The notes: a model not told the origin generated them from the sequence alone. 64,000 nt of DNA from Hygrophila difformis (GCA_030278955.1 JAOANR010000011.1:44503417-44567416), one strand, 5' to 3'; numbered from the stretch's first letter, positions 1 to 11,615 are shown. Numbers and translations: made by a program.

Positions 1-183
1 CAGTACACGTCTACCAACGTCCTCGGATGGATGACGGATAACCCAGACACTCCGTACCTATGGGCAAACCAAGGGGACAGAATCTACTGCCCAAGGAGGA
101 ACGAGCCCATGATGATCCATAACGGCTGGTGTCTGCGGTGTGAGTTGACCAGTTACATCCACTGGGCCAGATTTCTATTCTGA
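1..183 (+). CDS. C-terminal end of an unrecognised reading frame
   Basis: Frame 1 is open from the window edge to a TGA at 181-183, giving 60 residues. The peptide is rich in Trp, Tyr and Cys (for example WANQGDRIYCP and NGWCLRC) and does not match a family I recognise. It lies upstream of a non-coding stretch that leads into a polypurine tract and LTR at 1852, so it is probably the last part of a protein encoded by that retroelement, or a gene fragment the element carries. The frame could also be open by chance; its short visible length makes the call weak. Confidence 0.3.
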   Translation, partial: QYTSTNVLGWMTDNPDTPYLWANQGDRIYCPRRNEPMMIHNGWCLRCELTSYIHWARFLF

Positions 184-1851
184 AAGAAGAAGATGAATCT
201 CAGTCTATTAGGTTTTATTTCATTTCCTTTTTAGTAGTGGTAATCTGCAAGGGATTCCCCCTTTTTGTGTGTGCAGGTTTGTATTAACTGCACGAGAATC
301 CCTTGCATCGGATGTATTTATTTGCTTTCCCTTAGTTGGAACTCAGTTTTTGAGACCACTGAACAATTCTTTACTGCTTTCCTTTGAAAAGATGTCTGCA
401 CAGTCCGAGATGAATAAGTGACTGTCAGGCCAAAAATATGCTGTTGACATACTCAGTATGTCAGCAGTGCCTCTTTACTGCTTTCAATTAAATAACCAGC
501 AAAAATATGCATAAAATTGCTCTAAATTCACATGTTGAATTTAGGCTTATGATTAAATTTTCAGACTTTTAAATTGGGAGAATATAATTGAGAACATGCA
601 TGAAATGAATTCCTGAGGTTTTGAGCTATAAAAATTTAATGATGCGATCAGCTTATTGGGTAATAAATCTGCATGTTAGAGATTTCGATTGAATAAATTG
701 TTAGAATTAAGCCTTGATTAAATTTGAGAATACTGTATGACATGAATTAACCCAACCTTGTGAGATTTGAGCCATGAGTCACTTTTACTCATTCATTTTC
801 TTTGATGTGTGAATCACTTTGATTAAAGGAAACTAGAACTTGCAATTGGGACCGATTCAAGACCATGCCATATTCCCGAAATCGAGCATATGATCGAGGC
901 ACCTAGAAAACCCAAATTTTTGGCCTTCGTTTGAAATCCAAACCCAAAAATATTTTCCCTTTAGGATTAACCAATTTGAGCCTATAAGCCTAATTTTTCT
1001 TTGAAACCCACTATATTATTCCTAGCCTTATAAAAAAGACCAAGAAATTCAAACCCAAGTGTGCAAGGATGAATTCTATCAAGGCATTACAATTTTTGAT
1101 CATCAATGAATAAAAACTATAAATCGGTATTCTATAAACCGAATCGAAAAAAAAAAAAAAAAAAGTTGAATGTCATTCAACACAAATAAATTGCAAATGA
1201 CAAGCAATTAGACAATAGTCTAATGTCATGCAATGGAAAAAGAAAAACAAAAGAAAGAAATATTGATGATCATAAATTTTAAATAAAAATTGCCAAGTTA
1301 TGATAGAACAAATCTTTGCCACTTCTTAGCCCAATAATTTCCCTTTCCTACCTAATGTTACAACTGTATGCCCCGTTATAACCCTCAAATAAGACCTCGT
1401 GATCTCGATTTGAAGAAATGAGCCGGTGGCGAATTGGTCTGATTGCAAGCTTATGGGATAATTTAATTAAATGTGATTTTGAGCGTTCATGATTAAACCC
1501 CAATTGAGAGTGAGTGAAATTTTCCGATTCTCTTATATGTGAGGCTTTGTCTTATTACACATGTTCATGTTATCCTCCAATTCTCATCCCTAATCTTTGC
1601 ATTTTTCAAACATGATATTCATGAAAGGTTGATAATAATGTTTGATTTGTAGGCCCGATATAGTGAGCAAGTATCATTTCATTAAACACTGCAATCAAGG
1701 GAGTTTAATACTTGTAGTTTTTGATTGTCTTATCCCAATCCAAAAAGCATGTGATTTATGAAGCCACGAAAATGAATTGAATATGTAGAGTCCGTGTTCT
1801 TACGAACATTGACTCTGACTGCTCGGGGACGATCAGTATTAAATGTGAGGA
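184..1851 (+). other. Non-coding 3' region of a gypsy-type element, ending in a polypurine tract
   Basis: There is no credible coding frame here. The text style (blocks such as 'gagcctataagcc' near 977 and repeated frame-less AT-rich tracts) resembles the long untranslated region that plant Tat/Athila-type gypsy elements carry between pol and the 3' LTR. The last bases, about 1838-1851, form a purine-rich stretch (AAATGTGAGGA) immediately before TGTTGATAA, as expected for the plus-strand primer. An A18 run lies at about 1147-1164. Family assignment is inferred from layout, not from a protein. Confidence 0.45.
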
Positions 1852-2156
1852 TGTTGATAATGGCCAAAAATGACCATTATTTTCAATCCATTTCCGTGTC
1901 TTAAACGGGCATTTGATCGCATTCCGGTCATACATTAAGTAAGAAAGCAGCCGAATTGGACTGATTTATGCATAATTGTAAAAATAATAAGCTGGTGTGA
2001 AAAAAGACATAAATATGTAATTTTATTACATATTTATGTTGGAAAAATCCAAAAACATGAGAAAAAGAAAATGAAACAAAAAGATGGGAAAAAGATAGAA
2101 AAGCCCACAAAAAGAATATTTTCGGCCCATCTGGCCCAATCCAGCAGGCCCAGGAA

Positions 2157-2300
2157 GACCTTTGTCGCGGAAGCCCTTGGCGCGATGCAGTGCTCCGCGA
2201 CAAAGGCATGTTCCGCGACCGAGATGCACAAATAGAGACACAAGACCCAGTCGAGAAGCCTTGCCACATGCAGTGTGTTCCGCGACCAACTTGATGCTCC
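2157..2300 (+). repeat. Degenerate GTCGCGGA/TCCGCGAC motif cluster, first block
   Basis: Several copies of TTTGTCGCGGA and its reverse complement TCCGCGACAAA lie in both orientations within about 140 bases. It is the same motif as in the larger block at 3049-3575 of the same LTR. The short open frames through this region arise from the repeat and are not genes. Confidence 0.7.
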
Positions 2301-3048
2301 GAGACAAGGCTGTGATGTGTGTGATGTCTTAAGACACAATGGGCTAGAATCAAGGCCCATGGGCTTAGGGTTACACTTCTATAAATATGAGGTGTCTCCC
2401 ATGAGCTAGAGGTTGATTGAAATTTTGTTGAGTAGAAGTTCTTGCAGACAAGGCAGTGGGTGCTCTCTCTTAGGTAGTTTAGTTTAGTTTTTATATTTTT
2501 CTGTATTATTTAATTCTTGTCCTTAGATTAGTTTAGTGTAGTATTTATTTTGTGTTCTATGGGATACAGCAGCTAGGTAGCCACTTTAATATCATGTTTT
2601 GGTTTCTAAACTTTTGTTTTAGGGTTTGTAATACCCAAATCATGGGTATTAACAACACCCACTTAATAATATGGGAAAACATTCATCATTTGTGTCCCAA
2701 ATCATGAAATGGGTCTCACACCCCATGGATTTATGCTTTCTTTTTCATTTTGGGGTCATTTGACCCCCATTTTGTTATTTTTATGTTTACTGTTGGCATA
2801 TTATGGATAATGTTGTGTGGATGTGTGATCAAACCCTAGATTAGGTCTCCTGCTTTATTTTAATATTCTGCCCTCCCTTGTTATTTTTGTTTAAGCATGC
2901 TCTTCTTTATTTTGAATGTTTCTTGCTTACTTTTAGCTTAGAATAGCTTTTTGATCTGAAATAGAGTGAGATCACGCTGTTTGCATGCCACTGTTCATTT
3001 CTGCTTTTTCTGACTTTTGTCCTGTACCACCTTGGGCGCCAACCGCCT

Positions 3049-3575
3049 TCTGGCGCGGAGCCACGTTCCGCGACAAAATGGCTGTTCCGCGACCAAGGTG
3101 TCTCAAGACACTTGTCTCCATAATTTAAAACCCTTTGTCACGGAATACCTTGTCGCGGAGCCACGTTCCGCGACAAAACTGTCCATGCATAGCGACAAAG
3201 GAGCCAAACTCTTGCATTTTGTCTCCATGGCTTTTTGTCGCGAAATCATCTTGTCGCGGAGCCACGTTCCGCGACAAAATCCCATTCCGAGACAGAAAAA
3301 TTATGCCATGTTCCTTGATCTTTGAACACCTTGTCGCGGAACACCTTGTCGCGGAACCACGTTCCGCGACAAAATTTCCATGCATAGCGACAAGGGTTCA
3401 AATGCTTTAGAATTTTATGAAAACACTTTGTCGCGATGTCACCCTTGTCGCGGAACCACGTTCCGCGACAAAACCTTGCATAGCGACAAAGAGGCGTTAT
3501 GCTGCCAAAAATTCTAAAAACTTGTCGGGATGTCCATGTCGCGGACCTCGGTCCGCGACAAAATTTATGATATCG
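3049..3575 (+). repeat. Array of perfect short hairpins inside the gypsy LTR
   Basis: At least four units have the form TTGTCGCGGA, a 6-7 base loop (ACCACGT or GCCACGT), then TCCGCGACAA. They lie at about 3150-3177, 3251-3279, 3347-3374 and 3444-3473. A variant at 3537-3563 keeps the stem with a different loop, and half-sites fall between them. Spacing is irregular (roughly 90-100 bases). The stems can fold perfectly on either strand. Single-stranded versions of the same motif (for example 'catagcgacaa') occur between hairpins. Confidence 0.85.
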
Positions 3576-6088
3576 CGACAAGGGTTCCTCTCCCTCTATT
3601 TAATCTCAAACAAACTTCATTCTCTCCCTATTTTATATTGCAACACTCACATCATAGCCCCACGGGTTAGGATGTAACATTCTGGAATTGCAATATAGGG
3701 TGTTATGCTGCCCAAATCTTGATTCTCCATTTGCATCACTTAACTGATTGAACCCTTGACTCATTAATGATTAAAGATTGAGATTAGCAATAATCAAACT
3801 TCAATAATCATCTTGATTAAAGGACCTTTGTTCAATTGCCATTAAAACATTCTTGTATAAACAAAATCTTGATGGCTTAAACAGATAATCTGGACTGTAA
3901 TTAATTATGGTAGGAAAGATTATTTAAGACCATCAATTGTGGACCCAATCCACAACCTTGCATGAGAAACCAATGTCTCTCATACAAGGGATCTTCTTTT
4001 GTTTCTTATTTATTTTGTCTTTGCGTGTTGTGTGGAACCATTAGTAAAGAATACATCAGAATAATGTTGGCAGGTACTCCCTCGTGGATAACTAGCTCGT
4101 ATTCTGGGTATTAGTTACTGATTGTTATTTTGCATGGTCTGGATGGTTGTCAGTGGAAGCCTTGGCGGTTCGCCCATCCGGGGTTATAATAGCTGCTCGG
4201 CTGACTCCCATCCAGATACAGTTTTATTTTTATTATCTTAATTTCAAAACCTGAATCCCAATCCGTACTGGGAGTCAGTTGGCATCAGTCAATGCCAATT
4301 GATGATCATTATAGAAGGGAAGCATGTAGGTTTTTATCCGAATTCACAGACAGTGGAGGCCCAACTGGTGTTGACACCACCATTATAGGGTCTACGCTGT
4401 CTAAATTCGTTCCATCCGAGTGATTGGGAAATTGGACAGTAGATGTTTACAGTCCACCTGATTATTCTGCCATTACTTTGGTCCCTTGACCACTTCATTT
4501 TGTGTTTCACCTTCTGTCTAGACCCGCATTTATATTTTGGGTCAATTAATTTTACACTTCCATATATCTTTATGCATGATAATATTATATACTATTGTGG
4601 TCTGTAATTATTTTGGGATCCTTCCCTTGGACAATAGAAGTCTAGATCTTAAACAGATATTGCTTTATAAATTTCCAACAAAAACCTCTTTATAAAATCC
4701 GGATCCGAGTAAGGGATAAATTCTTCAGTTATGACTAATTCATATTCTGTCAAGGGTTGTATTTTGGGAAATTAAGAAGCAGATTCAGTGATTAGGTCTC
4801 ACCTAGACTGAAAGGGTCTGTGTTTTAACTGAGAGTCTAGTACCTGACAGGGAATGATTTTCAAATCCATTATTTTCCAAAATTGCTGGTTGATGGAAAT
4901 GTAAGATTAAGTGCTACACCGAGATGGGGTCCACTTGGATTCAAATACAGTGTGGTAAATAATCTTAGAGGAACATCATCCAGGCCTTGGTTATTTTCCA
5001 AGATAGGGTTGAGTTTTCTTTCAACTGCTATCCTCTTCTGCCAAAGCTTACTTTTGAGTCCTGAGTGAGTGCATCCGGAACGAATTAATTTCATTAGTTC
5101 GTTTCATTAGTTTGTATCTCATAATCACCCGGAAGGAAGTAAACACACTAGTGGTTCACTGAGAGCCGGGAATTCTTGATCCATACTCCTTCATTCTGAG
5201 GGGGAGCTGTCTTTTACTACCAGGGTCAGATTTTCAAAACCTCCGAGTGATAGGTTTTAAATGCTTTCTTTACCGCTTTCTTTTAACCGCTTTCATTAGA
5301 GGTCACTCGGTTGTATTGAGAGTTGTGTAACTGCTACTAGGATCGACAGTTAAGGGATAGTTTAGGGCTTAATTCAAATCTTTGGGTGTGACATGGGAGA
5401 ATGATAGTGGTACTTGGCATTTCAATAAATGATGTGTCGGGTGTTGCTTTTCCACCACAGATGAAGTAACACATCCAGGCCAGGGCAGTTACGAATCTGT
5501 GGTATCTTAGAATTTGAGGTTGTAAGAACATGTAAACTCATATTGCAAGTACCTGTCTGTTAAAGGGAAAGCCTTATTGAGAGCATGAGAATTAGCTATC
5601 TGATAGAATTATCCCAAACAAAGATCTGCGTATGAAAATGGAAGTTTGATTTTGCTGCATCTCGCTCTTGTCCAATTTTCATTCTTTTCTTCCTGTCCCT
5701 TCTGTCTACATTGTGACTCAACTTCACGGTTGGCACAATGCACCTTTTCCCTGCTTTCGTAGATAATGTTTACCGCGTTCCTAGAATAATTCTTATCCGC
5801 TTTCTAGAATAGATTTATTTGCTTTGTAGATTAATTTAAATGCTTTCTAGATCTAGTTTTAAATTCATGTTAGTAGATATTAATCATCTTTCAAACCTAT
5901 TGAGCAATACAAATGGAAAATCTAGTAAAACGACGTGGGACCTGCTTCTATCGCACATCCTCCAGTGAACGATCCGGTCTTACTATAAATTACTGCAATT
6001 TTTGACTCCGTGCGCTTTCGGGAGCACAGTTTCTTAACTACGAGCAATAAAAACATGACTACATATAAATATATCCCTAATCACAACA

Positions 6089-6484
6089 CCGCCATCATAA
6101 ATTGGTTTCATTAAATTAAACCTAAACCAGGATCACGAATTTTCAGAAAATACTCATGTAGTGGGAATTAGTCAAAAGTTTCATGGCAGGAAATCATATG
6201 GCAAGAATTGATGAGAAGTATCATGGCATATTTGCCGGGGATCCTCAGTGTGACAGGCTGAAGGTCAACCTATCCCGGCTATGCCATGAGATTTGTCAAC
6301 TTTTCATGACAGAGAGGACCACAGCGCCATTTGAAACCGAAGCACCATACTTGAGTAATAAAAAGATTAATACTCTTGACATATCCCTAAACCCTTTCCC
6401 GTGAATCATAACGCTTTTCATTTAATAAATCTGACCTGGTATAATTTTAGCAAAAGCTCGGGTTAACGAAACTTGTCAAAAGTT
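6089..6484. other. Unassigned sequence with a 13-bp direct repeat at its borders
   Basis: The 13-mer GTCAAAAGTTTCA occurs at 6171-6183 and again at 6475-6487, bracketing about 290 bases. The second copy touches the truncated end of the copia gag remnant. The enclosed segment has no poly-A or clear terminal repeats and only a 73-codon frame (6183-6404) that I cannot relate to any family. It may be filler DNA copied during a break repair, or an insertion with a 13-bp target duplication. Confidence 0.4.
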
Positions 6485-6866
6485 TCAATAGGAAGTGATG
6501 CTTTCATCATCTTGCATCTCCATTCTGTCAAAGGCAGATTCAATTCGTTGCAGCTTGGTTGAGCGCACATCATCAGATCCTTCATGTGCATTAGAAAGTG
6601 AAGTCCAGGCTTCATAAGCAGTGGAGCACGTCGAGATCATCTTATTATTGTCCTTTATCGACAGCACTAAATATAGCATTAAGAGCAGATGCATTTCCTT
6701 GAAAAAGTGCTTTCTCCTTAATAGAGTACTCCTCATATGGTGTAGGCTCATAGGTGACAATAGCTTGTTCACCAGCTCCAGCTCTGATTTCCTTCACTGG
6801 TTCTTTATACTCAGTCAGCACAGCTTTCCATGATTCTAGACCAAGAGATTTTTGAAAGATCAGCAT
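6485..6866 (-). pseudogene. Truncated Ty1/copia gag remnant
   Basis: Reading the minus strand, two overlapping frames join across a frameshift near 6650. The first has the start of a copia gag (SLGLESWKAVLTEYK, then EEYSIKEKALFQGNASALNAIFSAVD). The second continues as DNNKMISTCSTAYEAWTSL...SKLQ-type sequence with DRMEMQDDESITSY, typical of the UBN2/DUF4219 gag domain of plant copia elements. The reading breaks off at about 6485, so protease, integrase and reverse transcriptase are missing. The gag follows the primer binding site and LTR at 6983-7833 in the expected order for a minus-strand element. It is a dead fragment. Confidence 0.8.
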
Positions 6867-6982
6867 CCTGTTCTTCCAATAGCAATAGTTTGAGCCATCA
6901 AATAGGGGAGGCCTTGTTCTAGAGAATCATTCACGATTCATCCTTAAAGATCGAGTTTGAAAAATACCAGAAAGAACTCCCG

Positions 6983-6994
6983 CTCTGATACCAA
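6983..6994 (-). promoter_or_regulatory. tRNA-Met primer binding site of the truncated copia element
   Basis: The plus strand reads GCTCTGATACCA, the reverse complement of TGGTATCAGAGC, the classic initiator tRNA-Met primer site of plant copia elements. It is followed by AT and then the LTR end TG at 6997. The same arrangement recurs at 52213-52224 in the intact copia element. Confidence 0.9.
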
Positions 6995-6996
6995 TT

Positions 6997-7833
6997 GACA
7001 TGTCCCGGTAGATGAACACTGCAAATACGCGTTGTGCCCACAACTTGCACACAACTAAAAACAGATAACAAGGCTAAAACAGATTGCAGAAATAAACAAA
7101 CAACACCAATATTTGTTTATCCAGTTCGGATCATCCGATCCTACATCTGGGGGATCCCAATCCAGGCATATTTCACTATCAACCAAGGAAAACAGAAAAG
7201 CCCATCTGTTTACAATAGAAACCCCTTCAACCGTTCCACACTAGGACTCCCGATTTGTCACCTAGACCAACTCCAGGTAGGAACAGAGTATAGCACCTAT
7301 ACCAGACACTAAACCTGCTGAAATAATTTTTCAATCCCAATGCTAGGCTAAGCAAGCTTCTACCCTTGTGATAGCTACTCCCCAAGTTAAGTTCAAAACA
7401 CTCAACAATCAATGAACATAGCTCTAAGCATTTCTAAAAGATAAAACTTGCAAAGTAAAGAAATGCTAGCTAAGATCTAAAAACTCTCTCTACCAAGAAC
7501 AAGAAAAGGTTACCCCTTGCTGAGAAAAATAGCTTGATAGAGATACTCATGAAGAACCTCATGTTCTTCCCATCAATCCGCAGCCCTCAATCTCTCAAGA
7601 TGTTTTCTGTGTAATACCAGAATGTTACAGCCACCAAATGATGGAGGCAATACCCTAAAAACACGGAGGGCACGGATATCCAGGCCCATGGGCTGGGGAA
7701 AAGGCCCTAGACAGCTGTCACTCCAACAACTTTTGTCTTTTCTGCTCCAGGGGTCAGGTCCTGAATTCGATTGTGTTCACATCCCTCACACAACGATCAT
7801 CTGCACAAGAGTTTTAAGCACAAAAACCCAACA
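6997..7833 (-). mobile_element. 5' LTR of the truncated copia element
   Basis: On the plus strand the LTR starts TGACATGTCCC just beyond the primer site and ends AAAAACCCAACA at 7833, so on the element's own strand it begins TGTTGGGTTTTT. Length is 837 bp. The flanking GATTT at 7834-7838 would be the target duplication, but the partner side is lost with the truncation. Confidence 0.75.
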
Positions 7834-8817
7834 GATTTCCCACCTGACTTCTTATCCCTCCTCTTTGTCTCTTTCTAATTTGTATAGCATGGGCTCCCAC
7901 AACTCTTTCAGTGTCAATTTCACAAAAAAAATAAATAATAATAACAATAATAAAAAGAAAGATACTTGTACCAAAATAGAAGTTAAAACGAAAAAAAAAA
8001 ATTAAAAAAAAACTATATACCTAAAGAAACAGGCTCTTGTCCATAGATCACTGCGCTTATACGATGATTAGATATATGTTCAATAATAAATGGTATTATT
8101 CTATTTATATATTCCCTCTCGTATTTAAAAAATTTTCATTTCTTATTTTCATGCAATCTGCAATACACATTTTCAAAGAGTTATATTTCAAATTTTATAA
8201 AATAAAAAATTATAAAACGTTAATTTATAAAACTACGTGATTAGACGAATCTAACAATATCTCACTTGAATCTGTTTTATCTTATGTAACTGTGTGAAAA
8301 ATCGAATCAAAATTACTCAATGAATATTGTTTACTATGCAAATGTTAGAATTAATAAAACACTAAGCAAGTATTTTATTTTTGATCACGGCGCTGAGCAA
8401 TTCACGTAATTTATATGATAGACTAGCTAGGGCAATGGATTTTACCATTTTTTAAAAATTTTATTTTATTTTATTATTTATGGTTTTTTTTGATAATTTT
8501 TAATGAAGCAAAATCTCCATCTTTTGTGAGTTGTACTATTTATTACTATTAAAAAAGAAAAAAGGTTGGAATGGAGGATGGGTAGGCTAGCCAAAGTTGG
8601 TTTGGGAAACTTCTCTGAATCAACGAGGAGACAGACCCCTACACTACACTACACATGGTGGGTATATATAGTTATTTGCTCACTGTCTTTATACCATCAA
8701 ACTTATGGATATAATCTCTTAAATAAAAATGAAATGAATTTAAATTTGAACTCAAATACTATCTGATATTTAAAGAGCAGAAGTGCATTGTTGAAAGTAG
8801 TTAGCACTTACTTATAC
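7834..8817. other. AT-rich spacer; no gene seen
   Basis: No convincing coding frame. It includes A-rich runs at about 7920-8010 and one degenerate MITE (separate entry). The small open frames lack family features. Confidence 0.6.
8109..8335 (-). mobile_element. Degenerate Stowaway-like MITE, reverse orientation
   Basis: The core 'gacgaatctaacaatatctc' followed by 'ttatcttatgtaactgtgtg' and 'attactcaatgaat' is the reverse complement of the conserved interior of the MITEs at 16596, 17364 and 55670. The left end 'attccctctcgta' resembles the family terminal CTCCCTCCGT. The right end is eroded, so borders are approximate. Confidence 0.55.
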
Positions 8818-8933
8818 ATAGGGGTGGAAATAGGTTAGGTGGGGCTAAGCTTAGGTTTGAACAAACTGGATCTGCGTCGATTTTTCAAGGCACGAACCTG
8901 GCCTATTACCTTTTATACACTACAAGAAAAATC

Positions 8934-9118
8934 CGGATTACCGACCCCAATTACCAACCAACATTCAACGGGTCGGATTTACCGACCCCAAGTGTGGGTC
9001 GGTAAAAACTAGCCGTTTTTGGGGCCCCCTCTTAAAAACGACCAACCCACCGACCACATTAATTGTGGTCGGTTTTACCGACGCACTTACCGACCCCAAT
9101 TTGGGGTCGGTAAGTTAG
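8934..9118 (+). repeat. 5' subterminal ACCGACCCCA repeats of the CACTA element
   Basis: Copies of TTACCGACCCC and its reverse GGGGTCGGTAA occur at about 8938, 8975, 8995, 9078 and 9100. Subterminal arrays of this kind bind the TNPA-type protein in known CACTA elements. They match the larger array near the other end. Confidence 0.85.
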
Positions 9119-9517
9119 GGCATAAATGCCCAAACGGAGACGGGGCAGAACAGGCCCCGAACTCCCTAAAAAAGACGCAAGCTGCTGCGATTCCTCCCCA
9201 TCTCCGCCCGACCCCCCGTCGCCGACGAGACCGCCAACGCCGCCGCCGACCCGAGGCACCTGTTCGAGTGGAGGTGCCGCGCCGTTCGAGTCCCGTCCGC
9301 CGCAGCCCCGATTGCCACCCCCATTCTTTCGAGCCCCGCCGCCGACGAGGCCTCCGATGCCGCCGCCGACCTGAGGCCACTGTTCGAGTTGTGGTGCCGC
9401 CGAGTCTCCACCGCTGCCGCCCCCGATTGCCACCCCCATTCGTTCGAGCCACGGTTTTGAACGGGTCTTCCAATCGAGTGAACAATCTCCATTCCATTCG
9501 TGTACTCGTACAAGGTA
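9119..9517 (+). other. GC-rich untranslated exon of the CACTA element with an internal duplication
   Basis: This stretch is far richer in G and C than its surroundings. It holds an imperfect tandem duplication: a segment running from 'ctgttcgagt' to 'gattgccacccccattc' occurs at about 9260-9333 and again at about 9380-9443. Long frames are open on both strands (199 and 147 codons) and consist of Pro/Arg-rich low-complexity peptide, so I read it as a 5' UTR exon. A donor CAAG|GTATTC at about 9513 and an acceptor ACAG|GCAAAG near 10681 would remove the intron before the transposase start. Confidence 0.5.
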
Positions 9518-9518
9518 T

Positions 9519-10680
9519 TCGATTGAGCATCCCTTTTACTTTAAACGGTTCGATTGTTGGAAAAATTTTATCAAATGCAATGTGTTTTCGTTTCTTAACT
9601 CCACTTGCCTCTCAATAATTTTGGAATTGATATTGACACCTAAATTTTGGAATAGCTAATTTTGTAGTATTATGTGTGTTCATTTGCCAAATGATTTAAT
9701 AAAAAAAAAAATCGAATATGGAGTGGGCATGGCAGCAGGCTGTTATTTTTGTTTTCGCGCTCAATATTTGGATTCTTGAAATTCTATGCATATAATTAGA
9801 AACCTCTCGTCGTGTAGATGAATTTTCATATATGATATGTTCAATTTGGAGTTAATATGAGAAAGTTATGGCATTTTGATTTTTATGTATTGTTCTTGTT
9901 CAATTTGGATTACATATTACATATATGTTCTTTCTATATGTTGCTATAGGAGTTGGCATATGAGATGTATTTTCTTTGGTGTTTTTTGGATGTAGTATTG
10001 AAGTTGAGGGAATTTTTTTTGATGTTCTTGAACAAGTATTTCTTCAACGGTTATTGAATTTTAAACAATATGTAATGAGATTGCGTAATGTAGAGATACT
10101 TTGTTTCAATTTGAGTTGGATTAGTTGGTTGTTGGATTAGTGTATTTTGGTGTTGAGCACTCATTTCTTGAGCCAACGGTAACATAATGTCCTCTATTAG
10201 ACTTCTTTCATTTTAAACATTATGTAATGAGATTGTGTAATGTAGCTAGGGATAATTTGTTCACATTAGAGTGGGATTAGTTGGTTGAAATTTTGGACAA
10301 GTGTGTTTTGGAGTTGAAGGAGGTAAAACTCTTGAGTTTTACTCTTCTTTTCTTCATCACTTATAGGAATATTAGATTTTCTTACCTACCACACGAATAA
10401 ACAATCAAAGTAGTATATAAGTTTTCGTTTCCTCATTGAAATTTTTGTCGCTAAGCCAAAAAATCAAATATTTAATGTTAATTTAACCTCTTACCCTCTG
10501 AAAACCTCAAATCAAACAACTCCAAGTGCACTAAAAGATTAATTTTACCTCTTTCCCTCTGAAAACCTCAAATCAAACCACGAAGCTTATGTTTGTGTTT
10601 CCTTGTCGTATTCCTCCTTTTAATTCCTTCCTCCTTATAATTATAAAGATTTATTTATAAGACACATTTAACAAACCACA
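9519..10680 (+). other. Probable 5' UTR intron of the CACTA gene
   Basis: This T-rich stretch without long open frames lies between a plausible donor and acceptor. Two blocks sharing phrases such as 'taatgagattg(c/t)gtaatgtag' at about 10070-10095 and 10216-10245, and 'aaaacctcaaatcaaac' at about 10501 and 10562, show small internal duplications. Confidence 0.4.
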
Positions 10681-10688
10681 GGCAAAGT

Positions 10689-11615
10689 ATGGACCGGAGT
10701 TGGATGTACCGCTCCCGCCGTGAAATTGGGGAGGTCACGTCCGAATTTATTAATGGGGTTGAATTGTTCTTGCGTATGTCTCATCAAAACCCAGATGTCG
10801 ATAGAGCCCAGGGAAAATTGAGGTGTCCGTGTTCTAAGTGTAGGAATAAATGTTATCGTCCTGACGATGAAATAAAGTATCATCTACAGAAATTTGGTTT
10901 TGTCCCCAATTGCGAAAGATGGACGTGTCACGGGGAGCGACACCAATTTAGTCGGTGGGATGATAGCGAGCCTCGAGCATCTACTGTGTCCTCGACCGAA
11001 GATGCATACATTCAAATGGTGTGCGATGGAATGGGATTCGGTATTCCGGATACAACACCTCATGATCAAGGTGATGAACAGAATAGACCCGAGGAACCTA
11101 ACGCACAAGAGAGATTGTTCTATCGTATGTTGGAGGCGGCAGACAAAGATTTGTGGCCTGGACGCAAGAAAATGATATTATTGTCAACAGTTGCCAGGTT
11201 ATTAAATATTAAAGTCGAACACAACTTATCGGAGAGGTGCTTCGATACTTTATGCCAACTCATTATTGATACATTCCCCGAGGAGAATGCTATGGTTAAG
11301 AACTTTTATGAGGCGAAAAAGCTACTCGAAGGATTGGGCCTACCTGTTCAGAAAATTGATTGTTGTATTAAGGGTTGTATGTTATTTTGGCGTGACGATG
11401 AAACGTTAGATAAGTGCAAATTCTGCGACGAGCCTCGGTATAGGGAAACAAATTCTACCTCACGGATTGGACGGAAATACATGTTCTATTTCCCACTTAA
11501 GAACAGACTAAAGAGGTTGTATGCATCAGAGGTTAGGTTCGGTGGGATCTACACAGGGGGGTTCTCCCGCTTCTCAGTTAATAGACAATCGGTTGCTGAT
11601 TTCTCCCAGGGTTAG
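10689..11615 (+). pseudogene. CACTA transposase (TNPD/tnp2) N-terminal part, truncated
   Basis: The 308-codon frame starts MDRSWMYRSRRE. Residues about 1-75 form the transposase-associated domain with the Cys-rich LRCPCSKCRN motif and a following YHLQKFGF segment. Residues about 160-290 match the region that precedes and opens the tnp2 (Transposase_21) domain: LLNIKVEHNLSE, CIKGCMLFWRDD, CKFCDEPRY and YFPLKNRLKRLYASE. A full transposase continues for several hundred residues with the catalytic domain; here homology stops at about 11540 and an unrelated tail runs to the stop. From about 11545 a different frame matches the second element protein, so the middle was deleted. The start is the first ATG after the putative splice acceptor. 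Confidence 0.85.

Larger units (their letters stand above)
1852..6088 (+). mobile_element. Large LTR (about 4.2 kb) of a Ty3/gypsy-type retrotransposon, probably the 3' LTR
   Basis: The left end TGTTGATAATGG follows directly on a polypurine tract. The best right end is CACAACA at 6082-6088, which gives TGTTG...CAACA inverted ends. The second LTR is outside the window, so the right boundary is not proven. The interior holds hairpin arrays (separate entries), a cluster of 'cgctttctaga'-like units at about 5750-5850, and near 6000 the stretch 'ccgtgcgctttcgggagca', a pattern often found near the 3' end of Tat-type LTRs. All translated frames inside are repeat artefacts. Confidence 0.5.

Noticed and set aside
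3017..3677. Overlapping 86-111-codon frames with repeated Arg-Ser-His-Val-Pro-Arg-Gln peptides
   Set aside because: They are read-through of the LTR hairpin array on both strands, with no initiation context or family match.
9019..9618. 199-codon Pro/Arg-rich frame in the CACTA 5' region
   Set aside because: Low-complexity, open in several frames on both strands, and begins inside the subterminal repeats; better read as a UTR exon.
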